Source: an uncultured Clostridia bacterium
GTDB lineage: Bacteria > Bacillota > Clostridia > Oscillospirales > CAG-272
Assembly (NCBI GenBank): GCA_944384585.1
Contig: CALWTY010000016.1
Location: 1-46,036, forward strand
DNA: 46,036 bases
Direction: 5' to 3'
Positions 25,885 through 33,269 of this stretch are shown piece by piece (within the stretch, counting starts at the first letter, position 1; every line of letters begins with the position of its first letter). Under the pieces are notes generated by a model. That model was given only the letters and a program-made list of their open reading frames with translations. It searched no databases and was not told the DNA's origin. The translations under genes were made by a program, and so were the position numbers.

Positions 25885-27003
25885 TCAATATCCGATGGCG
25901 GAAAGCTTTTGCATATTGTCCCGCTTCAGTGCAAGGGAGGTATGAACGTAGCGCTCCAGCGTAATGCGGGGGCTGGCGTGACCGAGGATCTCGCTCAGCG
26001 ATTTCAGCTCGAAATCCACCTCGACGCATCGGGTGGCAAAGGAATGCCGGAGCGTGTGGAAATGCACACCCTCCAGCCCGCAGGCTTCGGTATAGCGCCT
26101 CAGACGATATTGCAGCACGCGGGGCTCCAGATACCGCCCCGCCTCCCCGGTCAGCACATAGGCGGAGGGGTCCTCCCGCCACTGCGAGCGGCAAAGCCGC
26201 ATCCCGTAATCGGTCAGGGGGATCACCCGGCGGGAGGAATCGCTTTTGGGAACGCTGACGACCACCTTCGTCCTGCCCTCCTGCCCGCTGTCGTAATCCC
26301 GCAGACGCTGCATGGTCGCCCCCACCTTCACAATCCGCTCGCTCAACGACACATCCTCCCACCGCAGCGCGCATACCTCCCCGATCCGCATTCCCGTGAG
26401 CAGTGCCAGCAGCACCCCGAATTTGCATTCGTCCATATCTTCCGCCAGGTACGCAGCGAACAGAGCCTGCTCCTCCCTGGTCAATACGCGCATTTCGCGC
26501 TTGGGAATCTTCGGATAGGCTGCTCCGAGCGTCGGCAGCGGCTCTCCGCTCCGGGCGGCCGCGTCGCGGAGAACGGAATGCAGCAGCGTGAGGATATCCT
26601 TGACGGTTTTGGGGGAGAGCGCCTCCTCGTTGAGAAGCGCGCGGCTGAACTGCTCCAGCAGATCGGAGTTCAATGCACGAAGCTGACAGCCGCCAAGCCT
26701 CGGCAGAATATGCTTGCTCATTATTCCCCGGTACTTCACATAGGTGGATTCCCGGATCCGGCTGCGATTGCGCTCCAGCCACTCCTCGCACCGGCTCTCC
26801 AGCCGTCTCCGCTGCACCTCCTCCGGGATCACCTCCTTCGGCAGCATCGCCCTTGCGCGGTGGACCTTCTGCTTTGCTTCCCAATATGTGCCGGCATAGC
26901 AGTAGCCGTACCGGGGCTTCCCGTCCGGGCGGTAGCCCTTGATATAACGGGCCTCCCATCGGTTATCCTTGCGCTTGTAAATGTTTTCGCCTTTTCTTGC
27001 CAT
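25885..27003 (-). CDS. tyrosine recombinase (phage-integrase family), probable invertase
   Basis: A 372-residue recombinase with an N-terminal AP2-like arm-binding region (WEARYIKGYRPDGKPRYGY), a SAM-like core-binding domain (~65-155) and the catalytic domain. The full active-site set is visible: R206 (TGMRIGEV), K253, H316 and R319 (HTLRHSF), H342 (LGHAS) and Y352 (RYVH). AAAGGAGG at eight bases fixes the ATG at 27003. The gene lies wholly inside the inverted repeats, with no other phage gene nearby, so it is more likely a resident site-specific invertase than a prophage integrase. The leader contains a GAGAGCC hairpin (27047-27063). In the present orientation it reads towards sipW. Confidence 0.9.
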   Translation of the reverse strand: MARKGENIYKRKDNRWEARYIKGYRPDGKPRYGYCYAGTYWEAKQKVHRARAMLPKEVIPEEVQRRRLESRCEEWLERNRSRIRESTYVKYRGIMSKHILPRLGGCQLRALNSDLLEQFSRALLNEEALSPKTVKDILTLLHSVLRDAAARSGEPLPTLGAAYPKIPKREMRVLTREEQALFAAYLAEDMDECKFGVLLALLTGMRIGEVCALRWEDVSLSERIVKVGATMQRLRDYDSGQEGRTKVVVSVPKSDSSRRVIPLTDYGMRLCRSQWREDPSAYVLTGEAGRYLEPRVLQYRLRRYTEACGLEGVHFHTLRHSFATRCVEVDFELKSLSEILGHASPRITLERYVHTSLALKRDNMQKLSAIGY

Positions 27004-27194
27004 GTGTTTGTCCTCCTTTGATCGGTAATCGGAATGTATTGAGAGAGAGCCGATGGCTCTCCGTTTCCTCCTGCGGGACGGCTGTTCCGACGGCTTATCC
27101 GGAAGGAAATCCGATCTGCCCTGCCGTTTTTTCTCAAGTCCTATGAAAACTTCCTCTTTTTTTCGTAAAATGACTGATAAAATCGCAAAAGCTA

Positions 27195-27223
27195 TTGCTT
27201 TTTCCGAATCTTTGTGATATAAT
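27195..27223 (+). promoter_or_regulatory. outward sigma-A promoter inside the invertible segment
   Basis: TTGCTT (27195-27200), a 17-base spacer and a perfect TATAAT (27218-27223). The predicted transcript start is about 27230, the first base of the right inverted repeat. It points out of the segment. In the inverted state the same promoter would start at about 25813 and read leftwards into sipW with a leader of about 118 bases. Confidence 0.85.
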
Positions 27224-27229
27224 GCATAG

Positions 27230-27251
27230 GACAGAGTTATGAACTCTGCGA
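27230..27251 (-). repeat. right 22-bp inverted repeat (IRR)
   Basis: Exact reverse complement of 25792-25813. It lies between the promoter and the terminator at 27254, with the promoter's predicted start at its first base. Confidence 0.9.
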
Positions 27252-27253
27252 CA

Positions 27254-27289
27254 AAGGTGCTGAAGCCCCCGCGCTTCAGCACCTTTTTT
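27254..27289 (+). terminator. strong terminator directly outside the right inverted repeat
   Basis: A perfect 13-bp stem (27254-27266 with 27273-27285), a six-base loop and a T run (27284-27289). It starts two bases outside the inverted repeat, so it stays in place when the segment flips and stops transcripts from the outward promoter after about 60 bases. Confidence 0.9.
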
Positions 27290-27476
27290 CGTCGGCGCGG
27301 AATCCCTCCGCCCGTTTATGATTGCGTTTTGCGGTCGTTTCTGACAGCCCATACTCTGTATACCGTATCTTGTCGGTTTTCGCAAGCCCTTACGGAAAAT
27401 CCGCTCATTTTTTGTTCCGTTTCTCGCGTTTCCGCGACAAATCTCCTTGCTTTTTCCGTTCTTTCCGCCTTCCGTC

Positions 27477-27505
27477 TTGACAAACCGGCGCCGCTCTTAT
27501 ATAAG
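27477..27505 (+). promoter_or_regulatory. consensus-like promoter at the start of the GH43-like gene
   Basis: A perfect TTGACA (27477-27482), a 17-base spacer and TATAAG (27500-27505). The -10 overlaps the first possible start codon of the lipoprotein frame, so transcription would start inside the signal-peptide coding part. This suggests either a fortuitous match or a gene whose 5' end has been lost. Confidence 0.5.
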
Positions 27506-28065
27506 TGTTGATTCTGATTCTGTCCCTCGTGATGATAGTCGGCTGCTCTTGCACCGCCAAGCCTTCCGGCAACGAAAGTACCGCCTCCTCCGCCCTGCCG
27601 ACCGACAGCCGGCCCTCCTCTTCCGAACAGACCGACGGCGATCCTGTCGAAACACCCCCGACAACCGGGGAAACGCGGCCGGAGCAAACCGAGCCTTCCT
27701 CTTCGGCAGTCTCCACCGAGCAGACCGAGCCGCCGCAGGACAGCTCTTCCCCCGCCGGATTCTCCGACCCGCCGGAGTCCCGTCCCCCCGTCGAAACCAA
27801 TCCCCCGGAAACCAATCCCCCGGAAGAGATCACGCTTCCCGATTCCTTCGGTCTTCAGTTCGACAACAGCAAGAACGGCATCTACAACTACTGCCCGTCG
27901 ATCATGCAGGCCGATGAAAACACCCGCTACATCTACTACTGCACCAATTCCGTTTCCTATAACGTCACCGACTACATCGGCTGCCGCAAAGCGGAGCGTC
28001 AGGCTGACGGAAGCTGGGTCTGGGGAGAAGAAACGATCGTGCTGTCCCCCACCGCAGGCACCTGA
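27505..28065 (+). pseudogene. GH43-like lipoprotein, N-terminal part, ending at an in-frame TGA
   Basis: A 186-codon frame. It opens with the hydrophobic core and lipobox of a lipoprotein (LILILSLVMIVGC) but lacks the basic start of the signal peptide; TAA lies directly upstream and no ribosome site is present. A Ser/Thr/Pro-rich linker of about 95 residues follows, then the beginning of a five-bladed beta-propeller (NYCPSIMQADENTRYIYYC, VTDYIGCRKAERQADGSW). It ends TAGT-TGA where the next codons continue DARHVCDPSVV; the family normally has Trp here (TWD), so TGG to TGA is the simplest origin. Probably a pseudogene. Confidence 0.75.
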
Positions 28066-28830
28066 GACGCGCGCCATGTCTGCGATCCCTCGGTTGTGCG
28101 CGGCGAATTCCGCTATGACGGGCAAACCTACTCCTATCTGATGGCTTACCTCGGCTGCACCTCCAGCGACAATCAGGAGAATAAGGTCGGGCTTGCCGTT
28201 TCCAAAACGCCCGAAGGGCCTTTTGGCAAGGTCGGAAGCGCGCCACTGGTCGATTTCCAAAAGGACCCGTCCTCCGGCATCTTCCAGTGGGGCGTCGGTC
28301 AGCCGAGCCTGATCAATCTCGACCGCAAGAGCAGCGTGATGCTCTTCTATACCCGCGGAGACAAGACGGCGACGCGGACGATCGTCGAAAAATGGGATTT
28401 TTCCGATCTTTCCGCCCCCAAGCGCCTCAGCTCCGGAAAGCTTTCGGAGCAGGGACTTAAGAACCTCCACGGAGCGGGGGATTTTCTCAACAACGCCGAT
28501 TTCGTCTATGATCCCGCAGCCAAGCGCTTTTACGCCAGCTCAGACTGCCATCCGAATCCCACCTCTGCGCCCGATTTCATCTCGTCGCATTTCCGGGTCT
28601 GTTACTTTGACGAGCCGACGAATTATCAGTGGTTTTTCTGGAATACGCTCAGCGTGACGGGGCCCAATGAGACGGGCTTCCCGCGCAATCACAACACCGG
28701 CATCCTCCGGGATGAATACGGTCATCTTCCGAACCCATGGCTGAGCGTCTATTATACCGTTTCGATCGAAGGGAACAACAGCCTTTGGTCCTACCGGATC
28801 TATGACTATCACGTCAAGCCGGAAGCATAA
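28066..28830 (+). pseudogene. GH43-like beta-propeller, remainder after the TGA
   Basis: The same frame continues for 254 codons: DARHVCDPSVVRGEF with the catalytic-type Asp of the propeller family, then GLAVSKTPEGPFGKVG, VGQPSLINLDRKSSVMLFYTRG, FLNNADFVYDPAAKRFYASSD and a C-terminal SVYYTVSIEGNNSLWSYRIYDY. This resembles the GH43/GH32-like clans that act on plant or host glycans. Internal initiation at 28096 would drop the first conserved blade motif, and no ribosome site supports it. Confidence 0.72.
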
Positions 28831-28898
28831 CCCTTCCGCGCTTCCGTCAAGCGTCCTTTCAGGTCAGCCGCCGAGCAGCGTACCGACCGCTGTGCTCC

Positions 28899-28934
28899 GA
28901 GCGGGGGGCATCTGCCCCCCGCTCCTCTTTTTTC
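28899..28934 (+). terminator. terminator after the GH43-like gene
   Basis: A perfect 10-bp GC-rich stem (28899-28908 with 28915-28924), then CTCTTTTTTC. It ends the rightward transcript. Confidence 0.85.
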
Positions 28935-29004
28935 TTGATTTTCTCCCGTCAAAAAAGCGGAAGGCCGCCTTGTTTCGCTCCGGGCTTGCCCTGCCGCCTT
29001 TCCC

Positions 29005-29033
29005 GAAAACCGCCCGGCCGGGCGGTTTTTTCC
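29005..29033. terminator. fully palindromic bidirectional terminator
   Basis: AAAACCGCCCGG followed directly by its reverse complement and TT: a 12-bp perfect palindrome with A and T runs on both sides, able to terminate in either direction. Confidence 0.7.
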
Positions 29034-29284
29034 GACGCGCGGTTGCTCCCCTCCGCACCCCGCCCCGGGAAGCGCGTCGTCGGTGAAACGGAAAAATAGT
29101 TTCTCAAGCGCCCTCCGCACCCCGCCCCTCCCGCATCAGTGCGCCTTCCGCGCCTGCGGAGAAAAGTAGTCGGGATCGCCCCCTTTTCAATGGCGTGATT
29201 CCACAAAGTTCGCCTGCTGACGACTTGATCCGGCCAAAGCCGCAGACTTTGTTAAAACTAAAGCAGACGACGTTTTCCCTCTCC

Positions 29285-29345
29285 TGCTTTCCGTGTGCTT
29301 TCCCGTTACCCTATCATGCTTTCCGTGTGGCTTTCCCGTTTCCCC
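29285..29345. repeat. short direct repeat upstream of the ATPase
   Basis: TGCTTTCCGTGTG-(G)-CTTTCCCGTT occurs twice, 32 bases apart, differing by one inserted G and a few end bases. Probably a local duplication; no function is evident. Confidence 0.5.
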
Positions 29346-29430
29346 GAACGGTCTGCCCTCCCTGCGAAGGGCTCGTTTTGATCTGTGGGGTATCCATTAC
29401 CGACCCGAGCCGACATTTTTTCAAATTCCC

Positions 29431-29460
29431 TTTACTTTTCGTGACAAGCTGTGATATAAT
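29431..29460 (+). promoter_or_regulatory. promoter of the P-type ATPase gene
   Basis: A perfect TATAAT at 29455-29460 with a moderate -35 (TTTACT, 18-base spacer). The predicted leader is about 65 bases. Confidence 0.55.
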
Positions 29461-29531
29461 GGTAGCGTGCAAGTTACACCGTACCCTTCCGTTTCGCTCA
29501 ATGATTATTTCCGAAAGGATCACGCCGCACC

Positions 29532-32042
29532 ATGAAGTTCAAAGAATCGATCGGCTCTTTTTTCTCCGCTCTCCCGGAACGACTGACGGCAGGACGGGAC
29601 AAGCCCAAAAGCGCTGCCGATGCCGTCCGTTATTTCCCCGATCCCGACATGGGGCTGACCGCCGCGCAGGTCGAGCGCCGCACCGAGGAGGGCTATACCA
29701 ATGTTTCGGTCGACAAGACCTCCAAAACCGTGACGAAAATCGTTCTCGACAATATCTTCACCTATTTCAACATGATTTTCTTCATTCTGGCGTTTATTCT
29801 CCTGCTGGAGCGCTCCTACAACAATCTCACCTTCCTGATCGTGGTCTTCGTCAACACGGCCATCGGGATCGTGCAGGAGATCAAGGCTAAAAAGACGCTG
29901 GAAAAGCTCTCCCTCGTCTCCGCCCCTCTCACCAAGGTCATCCGGGACGGACGGGAGGACTGCGTCAACAGCGAGGAGCTGGTGCTGGACGACGTCGTCA
30001 TCTTTGAGGCCGGCAACCAGATCTGCGCCGACGCCGTTGTGGTCGGCGGGGAGCTGACGGTCAACGAATCGCTTGTCACCGGCGAGGCGGACGAGATCAA
30101 AAAAAGCGTGGGTGCGCCTTTGCTGTCGGGAAGCTTTGTGATCTCCGGGCGCTGCCGCGCCCGTCTGGACAAGGTCGGACACGAATCCTTCGCCTCCCGG
30201 CTCACCCTGGACGCGAAAAAGATCAAAAAGAAGCAGCAGCCCGGCATGATGAAGTCGCTGACCATGCTGATCAAGGTGATCGGCGTCATCATCATTCCCT
30301 TCTCGATCTTCATGTACCTCAATCAGCGTCAGAGCCTCGATATGCCGAGCAAGGAAAGCATTGAGAATACCGCCGCCTCCGTCATCGGAATGATCCCGGA
30401 GGGGCTATATCTGCTCACCAGCGTCGCCCTCGCCGTCAGCGTCATGCGCCTTGCCAAAAAGAAGACGCTGGTTCACGACATGAAATGCATCGAGACCCTT
30501 GCCCGCGTCGACGTGATCTGCGTCGACAAGACCGGCACCGTCACCGAGCCCGATATGCACGTCAAGGAGATTTTGCCGCTTGACTCCGACGACAAGGACG
30601 ATTATTACGTCGCCGAGCGGCTGATCCGCGATTTTGTGCTGAACATGACGGCGGATAACGCCACCATGAAGGCGCTGAAGACCCGATTCGACGACAAACG
30701 GGAATTCAGACAGGCGCAGCAGCTCAAGGGCTTCTCCTCCGAGACCAAATACAGCGCGGCGGCCTTCTGCGACGGCGCCTATCTGCTCGGCGCTCCGGAA
30801 TTCGTTCTCCGCGACGGCTATGAGCAGTTCCGCGAAATCATCGAGGCGCACTCCTCTGTGGGGGAACGGGTGCTGCTCTTCGCGGAGTACCGCTACGAGG
30901 CGGAATCCCCCGACGATATCTTCAACGGCGGCTCCGCCACCGGCCTTGTGATCCCGACGGCGCTGATCACGCTGGAAAACCGCGTGCGGCCGGAGGCAAA
31001 GGAGACCTTTGAATACTTCACCCGTCAGGGCGTTACCATCAAGGTCATCTCCGGCGACAATCCCGTCACCGCCGCCAAGGCCGCAGAAGCCGCCGGCATC
31101 CCCGGCTCGGAAAAATACATCGACGCTTCCCTGCTCAATACCAAGGAAAAGGCCGCCAAGGGCATCCTGGAATATAACGTGCTGGGGCGCGTCACGCCGG
31201 AACAGAAGCGTCTCTTCGTGCGGGCGCTGAAAAAGGCGGGACACACCGTCGCCATGACGGGAGACGGCGTCAACGACGTGCTGGCGCTCAAGGATGCCGA
31301 CTGCAGCATCGCGATGGCGTCGGGAAGCGACGCGGCGGCAAACGTCTCGGATCTGGTGCTGCTCGACTCCAACTTCTCCGCCATGCCCTCCGTTGTCGCG
31401 GAGGGGCGCCGGGTCATCAACAACATCGAACGCTCCGCCTCTCTGTTTCTGGTCAAGAATATCTTTTCGTTCATTCTGACCCTCATCACACTGCTCACCG
31501 TCTCCCCCTATCCCTTCAAGCCGGCGCAGCTTTCACTCGTTTCGGCGCTGATGATCGGCGTCCCCTCCTTCTTTCTCGCCCTGGAGCCCAACACCGATAT
31601 GGTCAAGGGAAAATTCCTGCGGAACGTGCTGTTCCGCGCTTTCCCCGTGGCGCTGACCGCCGTACTGCTGGTCGGCTGGTCGCTGCTCTTTTCCGACGCC
31701 TTCGAGCTGAACGGCGGGCTGACCTCGGCGGTGGCCTTCTACCTCTATTCCTTCGTCGCCTATCTGATGCTCTTCAAGGTCTGCAAGCCGATGAATCTCT
31801 TCCACAAGATCCTCTTCGTCACGATGGGGCTGCTCTTCCTGCTGGCGGTCTTCCTGATCCCCGGCCTCTTCGAAATCGAGCCCCTCAACTACGGCTCTGC
31901 GCTGATCCTCTCGGCGCTCATGCTGCTCGCGCTTCCGATCAACCGTATCATCGGCAGCATTTTCACCGGCTTCGGCGCGTGGAAGCAAAAGGTGAAGGAT
32001 TTCATCGCCCGCGACATGGAGTCTGGACGGGACGGCAAATAA
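29532..32042 (+). CDS. cation-transporting P-type ATPase
   Basis: An 836-residue membrane pump. In order: two N-terminal helices, the actuator domain with TGEADE (~residues 185-190), the phosphorylation loop CVDKTGTVTEPDM with D332, the nucleotide-binding domain, the hinge TGDGVNDVLALKDADCSIAM (~576) and six C-terminal helices. There is no N-terminal metal-binding CxxC motif and no CPC membrane motif, so it is not a heavy-metal (P1B) pump. The sequence is closest in style to the CtpE-like/P2-P3 group that moves Ca2+ or another cation; the ion is not certain. It has its own promoter and stands alone. Confidence 0.88.
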   Translation: MKFKESIGSFFSALPERLTAGRDKPKSAADAVRYFPDPDMGLTAAQVERRTEEGYTNVSVDKTSKTVTKIVLDNIFTYFNMIFFILAFILLLERSYNNLTFLIVVFVNTAIGIVQEIKAKKTLEKLSLVSAPLTKVIRDGREDCVNSEELVLDDVVIFEAGNQICADAVVVGGELTVNESLVTGEADEIKKSVGAPLLSGSFVISGRCRARLDKVGHESFASRLTLDAKKIKKKQQPGMMKSLTMLIKVIGVIIIPFSIFMYLNQRQSLDMPSKESIENTAASVIGMIPEGLYLLTSVALAVSVMRLAKKKTLVHDMKCIETLARVDVICVDKTGTVTEPDMHVKEILPLDSDDKDDYYVAERLIRDFVLNMTADNATMKALKTRFDDKREFRQAQQLKGFSSETKYSAAAFCDGAYLLGAPEFVLRDGYEQFREIIEAHSSVGERVLLFAEYRYEAESPDDIFNGGSATGLVIPTALITLENRVRPEAKETFEYFTRQGVTIKVISGDNPVTAAKAAEAAGIPGSEKYIDASLLNTKEKAAKGILEYNVLGRVTPEQKRLFVRALKKAGHTVAMTGDGVNDVLALKDADCSIAMASGSDAAANVSDLVLLDSNFSAMPSVVAEGRRVINNIERSASLFLVKNIFSFILTLITLLTVSPYPFKPAQLSLVSALMIGVPSFFLALEPNTDMVKGKFLRNVLFRAFPVALTAVLLVGWSLLFSDAFELNGGLTSAVAFYLYSFVAYLMLFKVCKPMNLFHKILFVTMGLLFLLAVFLIPGLFEIEPLNYGSALILSALMLLALPINRIIGSIFTGFGAWKQKVKDFIARDMESGRDGK

Positions 32043-32052
32043 CGGCAGAAAA

Positions 32053-32089
32053 TAAAAAAACAGCCCGCGTGCCGAGCAAGCACGCGGGC
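32053..32089 (-). terminator. terminator of the trmO gene
   Basis: A perfect 10-bp stem (32063-32072 with 32080-32089) followed on the minus strand by seven T (complement of 32054-32060). It sits between the convergent ATPase and trmO genes. Confidence 0.85.
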
Positions 32090-32101
32090 GGATATCCGAC
32101 C

Positions 32102-32776
32102 CTATTCCTTTTCAATCTGACAGACAGTCAGAACCCCCTCCGACACGGTGAAGCGGACCTCATAGCCCGCAAATCGGAAGCCGTATACCCGCTCGGGATC
32201 GTTCTGATAGGAGGGGCGGGGATCGGAGCGGAGCAGCTTGATCAGCGCCTCCCGCCGATCCTCCGGCAGCCGCTCATACAGCGCGGGCGGAAACACGACC
32301 GACAGCCGATCCCCGATCAGCGCATCGGCAAAGCCCCCGACCGCCCCCTCCCGACTGTCGGTATAGGGCAGATAGGGCTTGATATCATAGACCGGCGTTC
32401 CGTCGGTCATGTCCGCCCCCGCCACCTCCAGAACCGTCCGTCCCCCTTCGCGACAGATCCGGAGCAGCCTGACACAGCTTAAGCCGATCGGATTCGGGCG
32501 GAAGGGAGAGCGCGTGGCAAATACTCCCTTCCTTATGTTCCCGCCGAGGCGGGGAGGACGGACGGTGGGAGACCAGCCCTCCCGTATTGCTTCCGAAAAG
32601 CCCCACAGCACCCAGATATGCGAATAATCCTCCAGCCCCGCAAAGGCGGCGGGGGCGGAGTATTCCTTTTCAAATACGATGAAGCTCTTCAGCTCCTCGA
32701 CAAGACCGCTTTGACGCGGCAATCCGAATTTCGTCGGAAAGTCGCTTCTGATCGCGGCAATCGGCTTAAGTTCCAT
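32102..32776 (-). CDS. trmO: tRNA (N6-threonylcarbamoyladenosine37-N6)-methyltransferase TrmO
   Basis: A 224-residue TsaA/VirR-family protein that methylates t6A37 in tRNA using SAM. The N-terminal beta-barrel signature is clear: IAAIRSDFPTKFGLPRQSGL, LEDYSHIWVLWGF, GVFATRSPFRPNPIGLSCV, then DMTDGTPVYDIKPYLPY. The C-terminal half is the smaller family extension (DPRPSYQNDPERVYGF). AAAGGA and a close ATGGCTATG pair leave two possible starts; 32776 has the better spacing. It is divergent from the GNAT-like gene. Confidence 0.93.
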   Translation of the reverse strand: MELKPIAAIRSDFPTKFGLPRQSGLVEELKSFIVFEKEYSAPAAFAGLEDYSHIWVLWGFSEAIREGWSPTVRPPRLGGNIRKGVFATRSPFRPNPIGLSCVRLLRICREGGRTVLEVAGADMTDGTPVYDIKPYLPYTDSREGAVGGFADALIGDRLSVVFPPALYERLPEDRREALIKLLRSDPRPSYQNDPERVYGFRFAGYEVRFTVSEGVLTVCQIEKE

Positions 32777-32852
32777 AGCCATTCCTTTCAAAGCCCTTCG
32801 CTTCGCCGCCGCCCGCTGCGTTTCAATCAAAATCCTGACCGGGAGGATAACC

Positions 32853-33269
32853 ATGCTTGAGATCAAACCCATTGAAGAGAAACGGGAACAGCAGAACATC
32901 TGCCGTCTCTGCGGAATTCCCTATCGCCCGGAATGCTTCGCCTACAAGGCATACGAGGGAGAGACCCTGATCGCTTCCGCACAATTCGATATCGAGGGCA
33001 CAAGCGCCGTTCTCTTCGAGCTGCGGCAGGTGACCGGAAGTCCGGAGGACTTTGAGGCCATGTTCATCCTCGGACGGGCAGTGCTGAATTTTCTCGATCT
33101 CTGCGGCGTTCAAACCGCCCGTTTCCCTGTCGATGACGAGGCCTCCGCGCGGCTTGCCAAGGCCATCGGCTTCCGGGAGGAGGAGGGGGTACTGCGGATC
33201 TGTCTGACGGGGATGTTCACCTCCCATTGTCATCCCGAAGTGCCCCCGACGGAGGGAAGCGAGCCATGA
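32853..33269 (+). CDS. small GNAT-like acetyltransferase
   Basis: A 138-residue protein with a GNAT-type pattern: an N-terminal helix, the strands FAYKAYEGETLIASAQFDI and AVLFELRQVTGS, and a C-terminal RLAKAIGFREEEGV that resembles the acetyl-CoA-binding end of the fold. The usual Q/RxxGxG/A loop is not obvious, so activity is uncertain. Its stop overlaps the start of the CCA-adding enzyme gene (ATGA), so the two are co-translated. Confidence 0.65.
   Translation: MLEIKPIEEKREQQNICRLCGIPYRPECFAYKAYEGETLIASAQFDIEGTSAVLFELRQVTGSPEDFEAMFILGRAVLNFLDLCGVQTARFPVDDEASARLAKAIGFREEEGVLRICLTGMFTSHCHPEVPPTEGSEP

Larger units (their letters stand above)
25792..27251. mobile_element. putative invertible segment carrying its own recombinase
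   Basis: A 1460-bp segment bounded by a perfect 22-bp inverted repeat. It contains one gene, a tyrosine recombinase, and one near-consensus promoter placed right beside the right-hand repeat and directed outwards. Recombination between inversely oriented sites inverts the DNA between them. Inversion here would move the promoter to the left edge, pointing at sipW and the TasA-like operon. Shown in this orientation the promoter runs into a terminator. The geometry is seen directly; the switching is inferred. Confidence 0.8.
28831..29531. other. 700-base intergenic region with two terminators and short repeats
   Basis: No gene that I can support. It contains two strong hairpin terminators (listed), a repeated CCCTCCGCACCCCGCCCC (29049-29066 and 29111-29128), a direct repeat of about 27 bases (29285-29310 and 29317-29345), and the promoter of the P-type ATPase at its right end. 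Confidence 0.55.

Noticed and set aside
25792..27251. The recombinase region as an excisable element or prophage remnant
   Set aside because: The flanking 22-bp repeats are inverted, not direct, so recombination would invert rather than excise, and no other phage gene is present.
27366..27376. TGTCGGTTTTC shared between the edge of the left inverted repeat (25810) and 27370
   Set aside because: Only 11 bases match and the palindromic core is absent, so a third recombination site is not supported.
28063..28065. TGA read as selenocysteine
   Set aside because: The position is a conserved Trp, not Cys, in this protein family, and I see no SECIS-like hairpin directly downstream.
15112..28065. 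Genome-wide stop-codon recoding as the cause of both in-frame stops
   Set aside because: TGA ends many intact genes here (spoVAE, GH31, hom, LtaS-like), and two different stop codons are involved. Individual mutation or error is simpler.
29195..29890. Rightward open frame overlapping the start of the P-type ATPase
   Set aside because: It runs through the ATPase promoter and overlaps the ATPase in another frame; no ribosome site and no family resemblance.
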